A program made the translations under genes and the position numbers. 64,000 nucleotides of DNA from Comamonadaceae bacterium PBBC1 (GTDB lineage Bacteria; Pseudomonadota; Gammaproteobacteria; Burkholderiales; Burkholderiaceae_C): assembly GCA_002256145.1 (NCBI GenBank), contig NKIP01000002.1, positions 62,001 through 126,000 of the forward strand, read 5' to 3'. The stretch's first letter is position 1, and every line of letters starts with the position of its first letter. A model generated the notes under the pieces. It made no database searches. It was given only the letters and a program-made list of their open reading frames with translations, and was not told the origin of the DNA. Shown here in pieces: positions 1 to 10,157 of the stretch.

Positions 1-50
1 CGTACGTGCGGTATTGCGCGAACTTTGAACACACTTTGAAAGACACCCTC

Positions 51-1337
51 ATGATGAACCTCACCCCCACCCTGCAAGACTGCGAACTGCTGGACGCACA
101 AGACCCTTTGCGCAGCCTGCGTGATCAATTTGACCTGCCCGCTGGCGTGATTTATTTGGACGGCAACTCGCTGGGCGTGCTGCCCAAAACCGTACCCGCC
201 CGCGTGGCCCATGCCGTGACGCAAGAATGGGGCACCGACCTGATCAAAAGCTGGAACACCGCAGGCTGGTTCACCCTGCCCCAGCGCGTGGGCGACAAGA
301 TTGCCCGCGTCATCGGTGCACAGCCGGGCGAAGTGATCGCGGCGGACAGCACCTCGATCAACCTGTTCAAAGTGCTGGCCGCCGCGCTGCACATCGCCAA
401 AGCTGACCACCCGCACAAAACCAAAATCGTCAGCGAACGCAGCAACTTCCCCACCGACCTTTACATCGCAGAGGCCTTGTGCAAAGAGCGCGGCTACACC
501 CTGCAACTGGTCGAAGCCGAAGACCTGGCGGCCGCCTTGCAAGCCGATGTGGCGGTGCTCATGCTCACCCATGTGAACTACCGCACCGGGGCCATGCACA
601 ACATGCAGGCCGTCACCGCCCAGGCTCATGCGCAGGGCATTCTCACCGTGTGGGACCTGGCGCACAGCGCAGGCGCGGTGCCCGTTGACCTGAACGGCTC
701 AGGGGCCGACTTTGCGGTGGGCTGTGGCTACAAATACCTCAATGGCGGCCCCGGCGCTCCGGCATTTGTGTGGGTGCATCCGCAACACACCGACCGCTTT
801 TGGCAACCGCTGGCCGGTTGGTGGGGCCACGCCGCGCCCTTTGCCTTCACGCCCGATTACCAGCCCGCCAAAGGCATCACGCGCTACCAATGCGGCACGC
901 AACCCATCTTGAGCCTCACGGCGCTCGACTGCGGCCTGGACGCTTTTTTGGCCGCCGAGGCGCTGGGCGGCATGGCCGCGCTGCGCCAAAAATCGCTGGC
1001 ACTCACGGGCTTGTTCATGCAACTGGTGCGCACGCGCCTGCACGGGTACGGCTTTGGCATCGCCACCCCTTCCGAAGAAGCCCTGCGCGGCTCGCAAGTG
1101 AGCCTGACCCGCGCCGAGGGCGCCTACGCCATCGTGCAAGCCCTGATCGCGCGCGGCGTGATCGGCGACTTCAGGGCGGGCGATGGCGGCGTGCACGCCG
1201 ACATCTTGCGCTTTGGCTTCACACCGCTGTATGTGGGCTATGCCGACGTGTGGCAGGCCGCAGAACACCTGTGCCAGGTCATGCAAAGTGGCGAGTGGCA
1301 AGACGCCCGCTTTGCGCAAAAAAACGCTGTGACCTGA
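51..1337 (+). CDS. kynU: Kynureninase
   Basis: Pyridoxal-phosphate enzyme that cleaves kynurenine to anthranilate and alanine in tryptophan catabolism. The 428-residue length fits the family. The PLP-lysine motif [10 protein letters not shown] places the Schiff-base lysine near residue 228, and the WDLAHSAGA motif upstream carries the cofactor-binding aspartate. The frame is open further upstream (from 6), but the tandem ATG codons at 51 and 54 are preferred because family members begin shortly before this point. The gene ends 10 nt before kynA, so the two are very probably cotranscribed. An arylformamidase (kynB) would be expected upstream, outside the window. Confidence 0.95.
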   Translation: MMNLTPTLQDCELLDAQDPLRSLRDQFDLPAGVIYLDGNSLGVLPKTVPARVAHAVTQEWGTDLIKSWNTAGWFTLPQRVGDKIARVIGAQPGEVIAADSTSINLFKVLAAALHIAKADHPHKTKIVSERSNFPTDLYIAEALCKERGYTLQLVEAEDLAAALQADVAVLMLTHVNYRTGAMHNMQAVTAQAHAQGILTVWDLAHSAGAVPVDLNGSGADFAVGCGYKYLNGGPGAPAFVWVHPQHTDRFWQPLAGWWGHAAPFAFTPDYQPAKGITRYQCGTQPILSLTALDCGLDAFLAAEALGGMAALRQKSLALTGLFMQLVRTRLHGYGFGIATPSEEALRGSQVSLTRAEGAYAIVQALIARGVIGDFRAGDGGVHADILRFGFTPLYVGYADVWQAAEHLCQVMQSGEWQDARFAQKNAVT

Positions 1338-1347
1338 AAGACCTGTC

Positions 1348-2253
1348 ATGAGTTCATGTCCTTTCCACACCCCAAACGCAGACACCGCAGCCAGCGCCAG
1401 CACCGCAGCGGGCGATGCCACAGGCGAGCGCATCGTGCACGATGAAAAAGCCCAGCTCGACTTTGATGGCCGCATGAGCTACGGCGACTACCTGCAGCTC
1501 GATGCCATCCTGAACGCCCAAAACCCGCTCTCGCCCGACCACAACGAGATGCTGTTCATCGTGCAGCACCAGACCAGCGAGTTGTGGATGAAGCTGATGC
1601 TGCATGAGCTTAAGGCCGCCATGGCGGGCATCGCACAAGACCAATTGCCCGACGCCTTCAAAAAACTCGCCCGCGTCAGCCGCATCATGGAGCAGCTGGT
1701 GCACGCTTGGGACGTGCTGGCCACCATGACGCCACCCGAATACAGCGCCATCCGCCCTTACTTGGCGCAGTCCAGTGGCTTTCAAAGCTGGCAATACCGC
1801 TGCATCGAGTTTGCGATGGGCAACAAAAACGCGACCATGCTGCAGCCCCACGCGCACCGCCCCGACCTGTCGGCCACCGTGCAAGCAGCCTATGAAGCAC
1901 CTTCGTTGTATGACGAATGCCTGCGCCTGCTGCAACGCCGAGGTCTGGATGTGCCGAGCAGCCACACCCAACGCGATTGGCGACAGCCCTACCCGGCAAG
2001 CGTTGCGGTCGAAAACGCCTGGCTGGTGGTCTACCGCAACCCGCAGCAGCACTGGGACCTCTACCAACTGGGCGAAGAACTCACCGATCTGGAAGACGCT
2101 TTTCGCCTCTGGCGCTTTCGGCATGTGACCACGGTGGAGCGGGTGATCGGCTTCAAGCGCGGCACGGGCGGCACAGGTGGTGTGAGCTATTTGCGCAAGA
2201 TGCTGGACACCGTGCTCTTCCCCGAAATCTGGACGCTGCGCACGCAGCTGTAA
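1348..2253 (+). CDS. kynA: Tryptophan 2,3-dioxygenase
   Basis: Haem dioxygenase that opens the indole ring of tryptophan to N-formylkynurenine, the first step of the kynurenine route. The protein has 301 residues. Visible family motifs are the N-terminal SYGDYLQLD segment, the [16 protein letters not shown] helix, the haem-ligand histidine near residue 259 in RFRHVTTVE, and the substrate loop GTGGTGG. The first about 35 residues are Ala/Thr-rich and not conserved. It follows kynU by 10 nt, so substrate supply and downstream cleavage are co-ordered. Confidence 0.96.
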   Translation: MSSCPFHTPNADTAASASTAAGDATGERIVHDEKAQLDFDGRMSYGDYLQLDAILNAQNPLSPDHNEMLFIVQHQTSELWMKLMLHELKAAMAGIAQDQLPDAFKKLARVSRIMEQLVHAWDVLATMTPPEYSAIRPYLAQSSGFQSWQYRCIEFAMGNKNATMLQPHAHRPDLSATVQAAYEAPSLYDECLRLLQRRGLDVPSSHTQRDWRQPYPASVAVENAWLVVYRNPQQHWDLYQLGEELTDLEDAFRLWRFRHVTTVERVIGFKRGTGGTGGVSYLRKMLDTVLFPEIWTLRTQL

Positions 2254-2329
2254 ACGCCTGGGTGCTGCGAAGATACCGCTCCACAGGACGACGAAATGAC
2301 AAAAGCCAACTCGCAGGCATCGGTTTTTT

Positions 2330-2404
2330 GTAGGAGCCCACCCTGCGGGCGATCGGGTCTGGCACACGCCCTCGCAAGCCATCGCCCACAGGGTGGGCTC
2401 CTAC
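2330..2404. repeat. REP-like inverted repeat (GTAGGAGC family)
   Basis: Two 24-base arms (2330-2353 and 2381-2404) are reverse complements at 23 of 24 positions. They start with GTAGGAGCCCACCCTG on the left and end with GGGTGGGCTCCTAC on the right, with a 27-base spacer. The GTAGGAGC head is typical of REP/BIME elements mobilised by RAYT transposases. It lies just after kynA and may also stabilise or end that transcript. No protein frame is supported in 2254-2484. Confidence 0.75.
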
Positions 2405-2484
2405 AGGGTCAATTTCCTCCCCCTCTGTGAACGCAGCCACCAGATCGTTAACATCTCACATCAATAACACCATCGGGAGACCCC

Positions 2485-2952
2485 GTGCAACTGAACATCA
2501 ACGGCCAAAGCCGCACCGCCACCGCTGACCCCAGCACGCCCCTGCTGTGGGTGCTGCGCGATGAACTTCAGCTTACGGGCACCAAATTCGGCTGCGGCAT
2601 TGCCGCTTGCGGGGCCTGCACCGTGCATGTGGACGGCCAGCCCGTGCGCTCTTGCGTGACGCCCACATCGGCTGTGGCCAATCAACAAATCAAAACCATC
2701 GAATCCTTGGGCACGTCAGAAAAGCCCCACCCCCTGCAAACCGCGTGGATTGCAGAGCAGGTGCCGCAATGCGGCTACTGCCAAAGCGGCATGCTGATGG
2801 CTGCGGCCGCACTGCTGGACAAAAAACCCCAGCCCAGCGACGCCGACATCGACGCCGCCATGACCAACCTGTGCCGCTGCGGCACTTACCAGCGTGTGCG
2901 GGCGGCCATCCACCGGGCTGCGGCTGAACTGAAGAAAGGCGGTGCCGCATGA
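2485..2952 (+). CDS. iorA: Molybdenum hydroxylase small [2Fe-2S] subunit (isoquinoline 1-oxidoreductase alpha type)
   Basis: Iron-sulfur electron-transfer subunit of a xanthine-oxidase-family hydroxylase. It has 155 residues. The plant-ferredoxin-type cluster uses C37, C42, C45 and C57 ([11 protein letters not shown]). The C-terminal helical [2Fe-2S] domain has C96, C99, C130 and C132 ([14 protein letters not shown]). The frame begins at 2485 with a GTG codon preceded by GGGAGA. It overlaps the large subunit by 4 nt, which suggests translational coupling. The true substrate is unknown; isoquinoline, nicotinate-like heterocycles or aldehydes are all possible. Confidence 0.88.
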   Translation: MQLNINGQSRTATADPSTPLLWVLRDELQLTGTKFGCGIAACGACTVHVDGQPVRSCVTPTSAVANQQIKTIESLGTSEKPHPLQTAWIAEQVPQCGYCQSGMLMAAAALLDKKPQPSDADIDAAMTNLCRCGTYQRVRAAIHRAAAELKKGGAA

Positions 2953-5216
2953 AACGCCGCACCTGGATTTTGAGCGCCCTGGGCGCTACCGGCGCGCTGG
3001 TCGTGGGCTGGGGCGCGATGCCCGCCCGCTCACGCTTGGGTTCGCCCGCATTGATGCTGCCCACACAAGGCGATGTGGCCCTGAACGGCTGGATCAAAAT
3101 CGCCGCCGATGGCGCGGTGGTGCTGGCCATGCCGCGCAGCGAAATGGGCCAAGGCGTGCACACCGCGCTGGCCATGCTGGTGGCCGAAGAGCTGGATGTG
3201 CCCCTCGCCCGCGTGCGTCTGGAACAAGCCGGTGCCGACAGCATTTATGGCAACGTGGCCATGCTGGTGGCCAGCCTCCCCTTTCATCCGCTGGACAGCG
3301 AAGGCGAACACAAACCCACCAAGATCAAACTGGCCGAGTGGATGGTCGGCAAGATCGCCCGCGAACTGGGCATCAACGCCACAGGCGGATCGTCTTCGGT
3401 CGCCGACCTGTGGGAGCCACTGCGCATGGCCGCCGCCACTGCACGCGCCAGCTTGGTGCAAGCCGCAGCCGCCGCCTGGAAAGTGCCCGCCAGCGAGATC
3501 ACCGTGCGCGATGGCGTGATGCAACACGCCTCGGGCCAAAAGGCGCACTACGGCCAAATGGGTGCAGCCGCTGCGGGCAGCACCCCGGCAAACATCGCAC
3601 CCAAAGCCCGTCAAGACTGGAAGCTGATTGGCCAAAGCGCCGCACGCAGCGACATTCCCGCCAAAGTCATGGGCCAAGCGCAATTCGGCATGGACGTGCG
3701 CTTGCCCGGCATGCTGTTTGCAGCCGTGCGCATGAGCCCGATTTTGGGCGGCTCGGCAGCGTCGATCGACCGAAAAACGGCGTTAACGCTGCCCGGTGTC
3801 GAGCAAGTGGTGCCATTCAACGCCTGGGGCGGGGGAACGGCCGGTCTGGCCGTGGTGGCCAAGAACACCTGGCAGGCACGCCAAGGCGTTCAAGCCTTGC
3901 AGGTGCAGTGGCAGCCCCCTGGCACTGGCGCGGCAGACACCGTCCGCATTCAGGCTGAGCTGCTCAAAGTGCTGAACACCGAAAGCGGCTTCACCTTCCA
4001 CGAGCAAGGCCTGCCGCTCAAAGCCGAGCAAACGGCGGCCAGCCGCATCGACGCGCTGTACCAAGCGCCCTACTTGGCCCACGCCACCATGGAGCCGATG
4101 AACTGCACCGCACAGGTCAAAGACGGCAAAGTCGAAGTTTGGGTACCCACACAGGTGCCGCAAATGGCGCGTGCCATGGCCGCCAAAGTGGCGGGCGTCA
4201 AAGAAGACGACGTCACCGTGCATGTGACGCTGCTGGGCGGCGGTTTTGGCCGCAGGCTCGAAGTCGACTTTGTCGGCCAGGCCGTGCAAGTGGCCATGGC
4301 CTGCAAGGGTGCGCCCGTGCAGCTGGTCTGGTCGCGCGAAGAAGACATGACACACGACTTTTACCGCCCGATGCACCTGGCCAAGTTCCAGGCGTCCATC
4401 GACGCGCAAGGCGAAGTCAGCAGCTTGCGCATCAAGTCGGCGGGCGACGCCATCACCCCGCGCTGGATGGCGCGGGCTGCGCCGAACCTGTCGGGCCCCA
4501 TCGACATGCCGGACAAAACCACATCCGAGGGCCTGTTCGATTTGCCCTACGGCTTTTTGAACCAACACATGAGCCATGTGGCCACGAAGTCGGGCGTGCC
4601 CGTGGGCTTCTGGCGCTCGGTGGGCCATTCGCACAACGCTTTTTTCTCGGAAAGCTTCATTGACGAACTGGCCGTGGCCACCCAGCAAGACCCGCTGGCT
4701 TTTCGCCTGAAGCTGTTAAAAGACGCGCCGCGTTATGCCGCAGTGCTCAAGTTGGCAGCCACCCAAGCGGGCTGGGGAAAGCCCATGCCCGCAGGCCGTG
4801 CGCAAGGCATCGCCCTGCACGAGTCTTTTGGCTCCATCGTGGCACAAGTGGCCGAGGTCTCGGTCGAACAAGGCCAGATCCGCGTGCACCGCGTGGTTTG
4901 TGCCATCGACTGCGGCACCGTGGTCAACCCGGACACCGTGGCCCAGCAAATGCAAAGCAGTGTGGTCTATGCCTTGAGCGCTGCGTTGTACGGGCAAATC
5001 GACATTGTGGGCGGCGTGGTGCAGCAAAGCAATTTTCCGAGCTACCCCATGGTCACGCTCAGCCAGGCCCCGGTTGTGGAAACCCACATCGTGCCCAGCA
5101 CCCGCCACCCGGCCGGCGTGGGCGAACCGGCCGTGCCGCCGCTGGCCCCGGCCGTGGGCAATGCGCTGTTTGTTTTGACAGGTAAAAGGCTGAGGGCTTT
5201 GCCACTGAAAATGTGA
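2949..5216 (+). CDS. iorB: Molybdopterin-binding large subunit (isoquinoline 1-oxidoreductase beta type)
   Basis: Catalytic molybdenum subunit of 755 residues that hydroxylates an aromatic heterocycle or aldehyde using water. The N terminus has a twin-arginine-like [12 protein letters not shown] stretch followed by a hydrophobic segment, so export by Tat to the periplasm is likely. The cofactor-binding [12 protein letters not shown] loop is near residue 430. The catalytic glutamate lies near residue 726 in GVGEPAVPP. No FAD subunit accompanies the pair, as in IorAB-type enzymes that pass electrons to a cytochrome or quinone. No XdhC-type maturation gene is in view. Confidence 0.87.
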   Translation: MKRRTWILSALGATGALVVGWGAMPARSRLGSPALMLPTQGDVALNGWIKIAADGAVVLAMPRSEMGQGVHTALAMLVAEELDVPLARVRLEQAGADSIYGNVAMLVASLPFHPLDSEGEHKPTKIKLAEWMVGKIARELGINATGGSSSVADLWEPLRMAAATARASLVQAAAAAWKVPASEITVRDGVMQHASGQKAHYGQMGAAAAGSTPANIAPKARQDWKLIGQSAARSDIPAKVMGQAQFGMDVRLPGMLFAAVRMSPILGGSAASIDRKTALTLPGVEQVVPFNAWGGGTAGLAVVAKNTWQARQGVQALQVQWQPPGTGAADTVRIQAELLKVLNTESGFTFHEQGLPLKAEQTAASRIDALYQAPYLAHATMEPMNCTAQVKDGKVEVWVPTQVPQMARAMAAKVAGVKEDDVTVHVTLLGGGFGRRLEVDFVGQAVQVAMACKGAPVQLVWSREEDMTHDFYRPMHLAKFQASIDAQGEVSSLRIKSAGDAITPRWMARAAPNLSGPIDMPDKTTSEGLFDLPYGFLNQHMSHVATKSGVPVGFWRSVGHSHNAFFSESFIDELAVATQQDPLAFRLKLLKDAPRYAAVLKLAATQAGWGKPMPAGRAQGIALHESFGSIVAQVAEVSVEQGQIRVHRVVCAIDCGTVVNPDTVAQQMQSSVVYALSAALYGQIDIVGGVVQQSNFPSYPMVTLSQAPVVETHIVPSTRHPAGVGEPAVPPLAPAVGNALFVLTGKRLRALPLKM

Positions 5217-5234
5217 ACTCAACCCCCGAGGGGC

Positions 5235-6461
5235 TCACCCTGCTCGCAAGGTTTTGAGGATTTTCTGGCCACCACGGCCATTGACCTCTAGGCCCAAGCG
5301 CTGCTGTTCAGCCCGAATGGCGTCGCGAGATTTGTCGCCCAACATGCCATCCACCGGGCCAATGTCGTGGCCTCGCATCACCAGCAGGCCTTGCAACTCG
5401 CGCCGCTCGGCACGTGACAGGCCCGCATCATCGGTGGGCCAGGGCGTGGCGAAGGGGCCAGCGCCACGCAAGCGGTCACTCAAGTGGGCAATGGCCAGCC
5501 CATAGCTTTCAGCCGCGTTGTAGCTGTAGAGCGCATCAAAGTTGCGTGTGACCAAAAAGGCGGGACCATTGCCACCGGCCAGTGTCAGCAAACCCAGGTT
5601 GCCCAAATCGGCGGGCAGGGGTGAACCATCAACGCGACGCACGCCACGGGCGATCCACTCGGACACTGAACGCTTGATGCGTCGCCCTTCTCCGGCCAAA
5701 GAAATTCCCGCGGGCAATTTCACCTCGAAGCCCCAGGGTACGCCTGTTTGCCAACCCGCGCGGGCCAAAAAATTCGCTGTCGAACCCAACGCGTCCACAC
5801 TGCTGTCCATCAGGTCAGCGCGGCCGTCGCCGTCAAAGTCCACCGCCAATCGCTCAAAGGTACTCGGCATGAACTGAGTATGGCCAAACGCCCCCGCCCA
5901 CGAGCCCACCAAACGTTCGGGCGCGATGTGACCCGCCTGCAAAATGCGCAGCGCCGCCAAAAACTCGCCTCTGAAATAACTTTGCCGCCGCCCATGACAC
6001 GACAGCGTGCCCAGCGCCTGCACCAGCGGGTATTTGCCAAACGTCTGGCCAAAATTGCTCTCCACACCCCAAACCGCGACCACCGTGGCAGCATCCACGC
6101 CAAAGCGTTGCTCGGCTCTTTCGAGCACCTGGCGATGCTGGGCCAAGCGGGCAGCACCGTCGGCCACACGCTCCTCGTCTACAAGGGCCGAGAGGTAATC
6201 CCAAATGGCGGTGCGAAATTCGGGCTGAAAGTTCAGCTTTTCAATGACGCTGAAGTCGGCCTGCAAGCCCGCCGTGTGACGCGCCCAAGTGGCGTCGCTC
6301 ACTTTGCCGCTGCGTGCCGCCGGTCGCAACTCGGCCATGCAGGCCGATAAATCAGTGCTTTGCGCCCTGGCAGCGGGAACGAGCAAAGCGCTGGCCAATG
6401 CCGCACTCATGCAAATGGATCGCAAGCGAACCGCGTTTACGAATGTCAAAAAGAATTTCAC
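5235..6461 (-). CDS. Lytic murein transglycosylase, MltB family with peptidoglycan-binding domain
   Basis: Cleaves the MurNAc-GlcNAc bond of peptidoglycan with 1,6-anhydro product formation. The protein has 408 residues. A signal peptide covers roughly residues 1-33 (ALLVPAARAQ), with no lipobox, so it is probably periplasmic and soluble. The catalytic glutamate is about E134 in VWGVESNFGQ, and GAFGHTQFMPSTF is a further family motif. The C-terminal about 65 residues form a PG_binding_1 domain (RRELQGLLVMRGHDIGPVDG). It faces the iorB end with 18 nt between. Confidence 0.92.
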   Translation of the reverse strand: MKFFLTFVNAVRLRSICMSAALASALLVPAARAQSTDLSACMAELRPAARSGKVSDATWARHTAGLQADFSVIEKLNFQPEFRTAIWDYLSALVDEERVADGAARLAQHRQVLERAEQRFGVDAATVVAVWGVESNFGQTFGKYPLVQALGTLSCHGRRQSYFRGEFLAALRILQAGHIAPERLVGSWAGAFGHTQFMPSTFERLAVDFDGDGRADLMDSSVDALGSTANFLARAGWQTGVPWGFEVKLPAGISLAGEGRRIKRSVSEWIARGVRRVDGSPLPADLGNLGLLTLAGGNGPAFLVTRNFDALYSYNAAESYGLAIAHLSDRLRGAGPFATPWPTDDAGLSRAERRELQGLLVMRGHDIGPVDGMLGDKSRDAIRAEQQRLGLEVNGRGGQKILKTLRAG

Positions 6462-6673
6462 GCTCGGGCCTCCCTGCTGCAGACCAGTGCTGTAGCTTCC
6501 GCGCTTGTTATCAATAAGTGAAGTGATGACATGACCAAAATTCCCTGAAATTTATAAAATTTTGAAGACTCACCACCGAATGTACCGCGTGAGTCGGCCG
6601 GACTGCCAAGGCTTGGCGAGGCGGGATGCGTCTTGAATTCAGGTCTCAAAACGCGGGCCAGAAAGCGCAAAGT

Positions 6674-7873
6674 TCATGGAGCCCATGGTGCCCCGCCCCC
6701 ATACAACCAAGGGACATCCATCACCCGCCCCCCTAAGAGCCGCATCGACAGGTTGCGCCCCAGCGCCACAGCGCCTTTGGCGTGGAAGATGCGGCCGTTG
6801 CGGATGGCACGGGCTTGCACGCGGGCGTTACGTGCCCAGCGCTGCTCGGCATAAGCCTTTAGCTGCTCTGGCACCGTCGCATTACCTACACTCAGGCACT
6901 GCGCCAAGGCCTGCGCGTCTTCGATGGCCATGCCCGCGCCCTGCGCCAAATAGGGCCGCATGGGATGGGCCGCGTCGCCGAGCAAAGCCACACGGCCTTG
7001 GGCCATCTGACTGGCCGCACTCAAAGGCGCTCGGTCATGCAGCGCCCACTGACGCCAGGCGGGCACCGATGCCAAACGCTCGTGCAAATCACGGCCCACT
7101 GCGCCCATGGCCTGCATCAGCGCTTGGGTGTGCCCCGCCTGGTCCCAGTTTTGAAACTGATCTGGTTTGACACCATGCACGATGGCCACCAGGTTGAGCC
7201 ATTGCCCGCTTCGCACTGGGTAATGCACTACATGCAATCGCGGTCCCATCCAGACGGTGACCTGGTCGCTGCGCAAGTGCTCGGGCAAATCGGTCTGCGC
7301 CACCAAAGCCCTGTAAGCCAAGTGCCCAGTAAAACCTGCCGGAGCATCGCCCAGCAGTTGCTGGCGCACCACACTCCACACACCGTCTGCACCGATCAGG
7401 GCACTGGCCAAAAAGGGCTGCACACCGTCCGTGCGCACGGCCAGAGTGTCCGACGTCTCCTGCCAGGCACGAACGCTCTGGCCCAGACGCATGCCCACAC
7501 CCTCGGCCTGCGCGGCTCGGTGCAGCAAACCATGCAAATCGGCCCGGTGAATGGTGGCGTAAGGTGCGCCATAAAGTGCTTGCGCCCGCGCGCCCAGAGA
7601 CAGGGTGCCAAGCACCTGTCCAGTTTGGGCATCGCGCGCTTGCAGTTGTTGAGGGAAAGCCGCCACCTGCGCCAGAGCCGGTCCAAGACCCCAGGCCTGC
7701 AAAATGCGGGTCACATTGGGGCCGATCTGAATTCCCGCGCCCACCTCACTGAACTGCGCAGAGCGCTCGATCAATTGAACCGGCAGACCGTGCTGCGCAC
7801 ACGCCAAGGCTGCAGCCAAGCCACCAATGCCTGCGCCTGCGATCAACACCTGTTTACGCGCCATGTTTGTCAT
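6674..7873 (-). CDS. FAD-dependent monooxygenase (salicylate hydroxylase/UbiH-like)
   Basis: Class A flavoprotein monooxygenase of up to 399 residues that would use NAD(P)H and oxygen to hydroxylate an aromatic ring. The Rossmann fingerprint AGAGIGGLAAALA is at the N terminus. The mid-protein DG motif is LIGADGVWSVVR. The C-terminal FAD-ribityl motif is GDAAHPMRPYLAQGAGMAIEDA. Two in-frame ATGs (7873 and 7864) are possible starts. The substrate cannot be read from sequence. A gap of about 210 nt without a gene separates it from the transglycosylase downstream. Confidence 0.85.
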   Translation of the reverse strand: MTNMARKQVLIAGAGIGGLAAALACAQHGLPVQLIERSAQFSEVGAGIQIGPNVTRILQAWGLGPALAQVAAFPQQLQARDAQTGQVLGTLSLGARAQALYGAPYATIHRADLHGLLHRAAQAEGVGMRLGQSVRAWQETSDTLAVRTDGVQPFLASALIGADGVWSVVRQQLLGDAPAGFTGHLAYRALVAQTDLPEHLRSDQVTVWMGPRLHVVHYPVRSGQWLNLVAIVHGVKPDQFQNWDQAGHTQALMQAMGAVGRDLHERLASVPAWRQWALHDRAPLSAASQMAQGRVALLGDAAHPMRPYLAQGAGMAIEDAQALAQCLSVGNATVPEQLKAYAEQRWARNARVQARAIRNGRIFHAKGAVALGRNLSMRLLGGRVMDVPWLYGGGAPWAP

Positions 7874-7934
7874 GTTTTGATTGTCCGCGAAGCCCCGATT
7901 TCAAATTTCAGCCAATGTGTCGCATTCATGTGTT

Positions 7935-8393
7935 TTAAGGACCCATCAGCACCGGTAAGCCTTGCACCGCAGAAAAATCCCGGTCGTGGGTCACCAATGC
8001 AGCCGCGCCAAGTTGCAGCGCCGAGGCCAATTGCACCGCATCGGGCAACTTCAGGCGGTATTGCACGCGCAACTGTGCCGCCAGACTGGCCACCGCCGCC
8101 GACAGAGGAACCAAGAGGTAAGCGCCCAAAGCCGTCTCGTAGCGTTTGGCCAGGGCCGTTTGACCTGCTTTGAAGGGGCCGGTCAACACTTCGGACAAGG
8201 TCACGGCACTCAGAGCCAGATGAATCTGGCCGCGCTCCGCCGCTTCAAAGAGACCCACAAAACGGGGGGCAAATTCGGCATGGTCTTCGAGCAGGTAAAT
8301 CCAAGGCGCGGTGTCCACAAGAACCGTGTCCCCTTCGCTCAGACCGCCCCACAGCAAAGCCGAAGTCGTACGGACTCGGGCACGGGTTACCAC
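7935..8393 (-). CDS. PIN-domain toxin (VapC-like)
   Basis: Predicted endoribonuclease toxin of 152 residues. The PIN fold is shown by the first acidic residue in VLVDTAPWIYLLED (near D27), the middle acidic residue in TLSEVLTGPF, and the C-terminal LPDAVQLASAL and ALVTHDRDFSAV, which carry the remaining metal-binding aspartates. All are intact, so the toxin should be active. It starts 3 nt after the antitoxin stop. The N-terminal about 22 residues exceed the usual PIN start, so the true start could be internal. Confidence 0.88.
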   Translation of the reverse strand: MVTRARVRTTSALLWGGLSEGDTVLVDTAPWIYLLEDHAEFAPRFVGLFEAAERGQIHLALSAVTLSEVLTGPFKAGQTALAKRYETALGAYLLVPLSAAVASLAAQLRVQYRLKLPDAVQLASALQLGAAALVTHDRDFSAVQGLPVLMGP

Positions 8394-8396
8394 CGT

Positions 8397-8660
8397 TCAG
8401 GTCCATTCATCGCGTAGCTTCGCCACCGCAGCGGCCGCTCCCTGCGGCCACAGTCCGCAGCCCGAACCACGCAAGGCCAGCACGCCGCCCTGCTTCAGCG
8501 AGCGGATCTGTTGATCGCGCCACTGATCTACCGGCACCACCACCGCCACGGGTTTGCCATGGCGCGTGATCACACTGCTGCAACCCGCGACAGCCTCCGA
8601 GGCAATGTGCGGCAGCTGCGCACGGGCTTGTTCGAGTCCGTATTGCGGGGTTTCTGACAT
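8397..8660 (-). CDS. Phd/YefM-type antitoxin
   Basis: Antitoxin of 87 residues. The pattern YGLEQARAQLPHIASEA followed by VITRHGKPVAVVVPVDQW is the Phd/YefM DNA-binding fold, with a C-terminal tail expected to bind and block the PIN toxin. The ATG at 8660 is chosen. The upstream extension of this frame begins at a TTG that forms part of the predicted -35 hexamer, so it cannot be coding. It precedes the toxin by 3 nt, the normal antitoxin-first order. Confidence 0.87.
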   Translation of the reverse strand: MSETPQYGLEQARAQLPHIASEAVAGCSSVITRHGKPVAVVVPVDQWRDQQIRSLKQGGVLALRGSGCGLWPQGAAAAVAKLRDEWT

Positions 8661-8677
8661 GGCCAACTCCGTAATTT

Positions 8678-8714
8678 TGTACAGAATGTACAGAATTTGG
8701 AGGGCGTATGTCAA
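8678..8714 (-). promoter_or_regulatory. Toxin-antitoxin promoter with paired TGTACA operator sites
   Basis: On the minus strand a -35 TTGACA (8709-8714), an 18-nt spacer and a -10 TACATT (8685-8690) precede the antitoxin ATG by about 25 nt. Two palindromic TGTACA hexamers (8678-8683 and 8687-8692) lie in a tandem 9-nt repeat and overlap the -10 and predicted start site. TGTACA is the core recognised by YefM-type antitoxins in Escherichia coli, so autorepression is expected. The regulatory role here is inferred. Confidence 0.7.
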
Positions 8715-8774
8715 TCAATGGCTTATCCCTTGGCCAGCCAGTGGATAAGCCAGAGAAAAGCGAAACCGCTGATT

Positions 8775-9770
8775 TCAGCGACCGTTCAATGGATAAGAAG
8801 GGTCGTTGTAACCCGGCGTCGATGGATGGCCCGGTGCCACCAGGCTGTCGACCAGGGCCTCGTCTTCGGCTGTGATGGTCACCTCCAGAGCGCCTGCGTA
8901 GTCTTGCCACTGCGCCAGCGTACGGGGGCCGGCAATGACGGCGCTCACATGGCAGTTGGCGAGCACCCAAGCGGTGGCAAAGTGCGCCAATGAAACGCCT
9001 TTGGCCTCGCAATGTTGGCGCAGCGTTTGCGCAATCTGCAGCGACTCTTCGCGGAACTCGGTCTCCAGAATGCGCTTGTCGCCCCGTGCGGCGCGGCTGC
9101 CTTCGGTGGGCGTTTGGCCGGGTGCATATTTGCCCGTGAGCACGCCGCGCGCAATCGGGCTGTAGGGCACCACGCCCAGGCCGTAGTGCCCGCAGGCCTC
9201 CAGAATCTCCACCTCGGGCAAGCGGTTGAGCAGGTTGTAGTAAGGCTGGCACACCACGGGGCCGGGCATGTTCATCTGGCGGGCCATGTTGACCATCTCG
9301 GCAATACGCCAGCCCCGGAAATTGGACACGCCCCAGTAGCGGATCTTGCCGTCGCGCAGCAAGGCTTCGATGGCCCGCAAGGGCTCTTCGAGGTTCATGC
9401 CGTTGTAGTCGCGGTGCAGGTAATAAATGTCGAGGTGATCGGTGTCCAGGCGACGCAAGCTGTCTTCGCAGGCCCGCAGCATCCAGCTGCGCGAATAACG
9501 GCTTTCGTTGGGCAAGGATGACATGGCATTGCCCACCTTGCTGGCCAAGACCCAGCGATGGCGCTGCCCCTTGAGGACCTGGCCGACGATTTCTTCGGAT
9601 TTTCCGAGCGTGTAGACGTCGGCGGTGTCGATGAAGTTGCAGCCTTTTTCTTGCGCATCGGCCACGATGGATCTCGCGTCTTCGAGCGGGGTCTGGTCAC
9701 CGAACATCATGGTGCCCAGGCACAGGCGGGACACTTTCAGGGGGCTTTTGCCCAGGGTGGTGGTTTTCAT
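8775..9770 (-). CDS. Aldo/keto reductase
   Basis: NADPH-dependent carbonyl reductase of 331 residues with the (beta/alpha)8 fold. The catalytic tetrad is visible: D48 and Y53 in FIDTADVYTLGKSEE, K78 in LASKVGN, and H119 in YYLHRDYN. The C-terminal cofactor-binding part includes VIAGPRTLAQWQD. It resembles the AKR group often annotated as YajO/potassium-channel-beta-like. It stands alone, and the substrate is unknown. Confidence 0.9.
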   Translation of the reverse strand: MKTTTLGKSPLKVSRLCLGTMMFGDQTPLEDARSIVADAQEKGCNFIDTADVYTLGKSEEIVGQVLKGQRHRWVLASKVGNAMSSLPNESRYSRSWMLRACEDSLRRLDTDHLDIYYLHRDYNGMNLEEPLRAIEALLRDGKIRYWGVSNFRGWRIAEMVNMARQMNMPGPVVCQPYYNLLNRLPEVEILEACGHYGLGVVPYSPIARGVLTGKYAPGQTPTEGSRAARGDKRILETEFREESLQIAQTLRQHCEAKGVSLAHFATAWVLANCHVSAVIAGPRTLAQWQDYAGALEVTITAEDEALVDSLVAPGHPSTPGYNDPSYPLNGR

Positions 9771-9872
9771 GGTGGGGTCCTTGGCATAGGGGGTCAGATG
9801 ACAAAGGCTAAACCGAATGCGTGGCGGATGCTGTCACCTGTGCAGAGTGTTGCTGCAGGGTGTGGCTGCATG

Positions 9873-9953
9873 TTTTTGTTGGAGCCCCGCCCTCGGGGCG
9901 ATTGTTTGTGGTGTGCGGGGCTTATCGCGTAGAGGGCGTCGCTGCTACAAAAA
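9873..9953. repeat. Degenerate REP-like inverted repeat
   Basis: TTTTTGTTGGAGCCCCGCCC (from 9873) and GGGCGTCGCTGCTACAAAAA (ending at 9953) form an imperfect inverted repeat around GC-rich sequence. Its arms resemble the GTAGGAGC family at 2330-2404, but with more substitutions. It sits in the 387-nt gap 9771-10157, where I see no other structured element. The last about 100 nt before the next gene presumably hold its promoter, which I could not define with confidence. Confidence 0.55.
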
Positions 9954-10157
9954 CGCGACGGGTACGTTGCTCCTGCGGGGGGCGGTAAAAGGCTTACGCC
10001 AAGCTGTCTCTGCTGGGACATGGAAGGCCATCGTGAAGAAATTAGGATGTGGAATCGGTGAATTCATGCGGTGTCGATTTGAGATGTCGAGCGACATCCA
10101 ACCCGTTCATCGAGTGCGCAGTCGATTTTCTTCATCCAATTATCAGGAGACAAAACA

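Noticed and set aside
8661-8714. Longer antitoxin beginning at 8714
   Set aside because: The first codon is TTG within the predicted -35 box TTGACA and the added residues are hydrophobic and unlike Phd/YefM starts.
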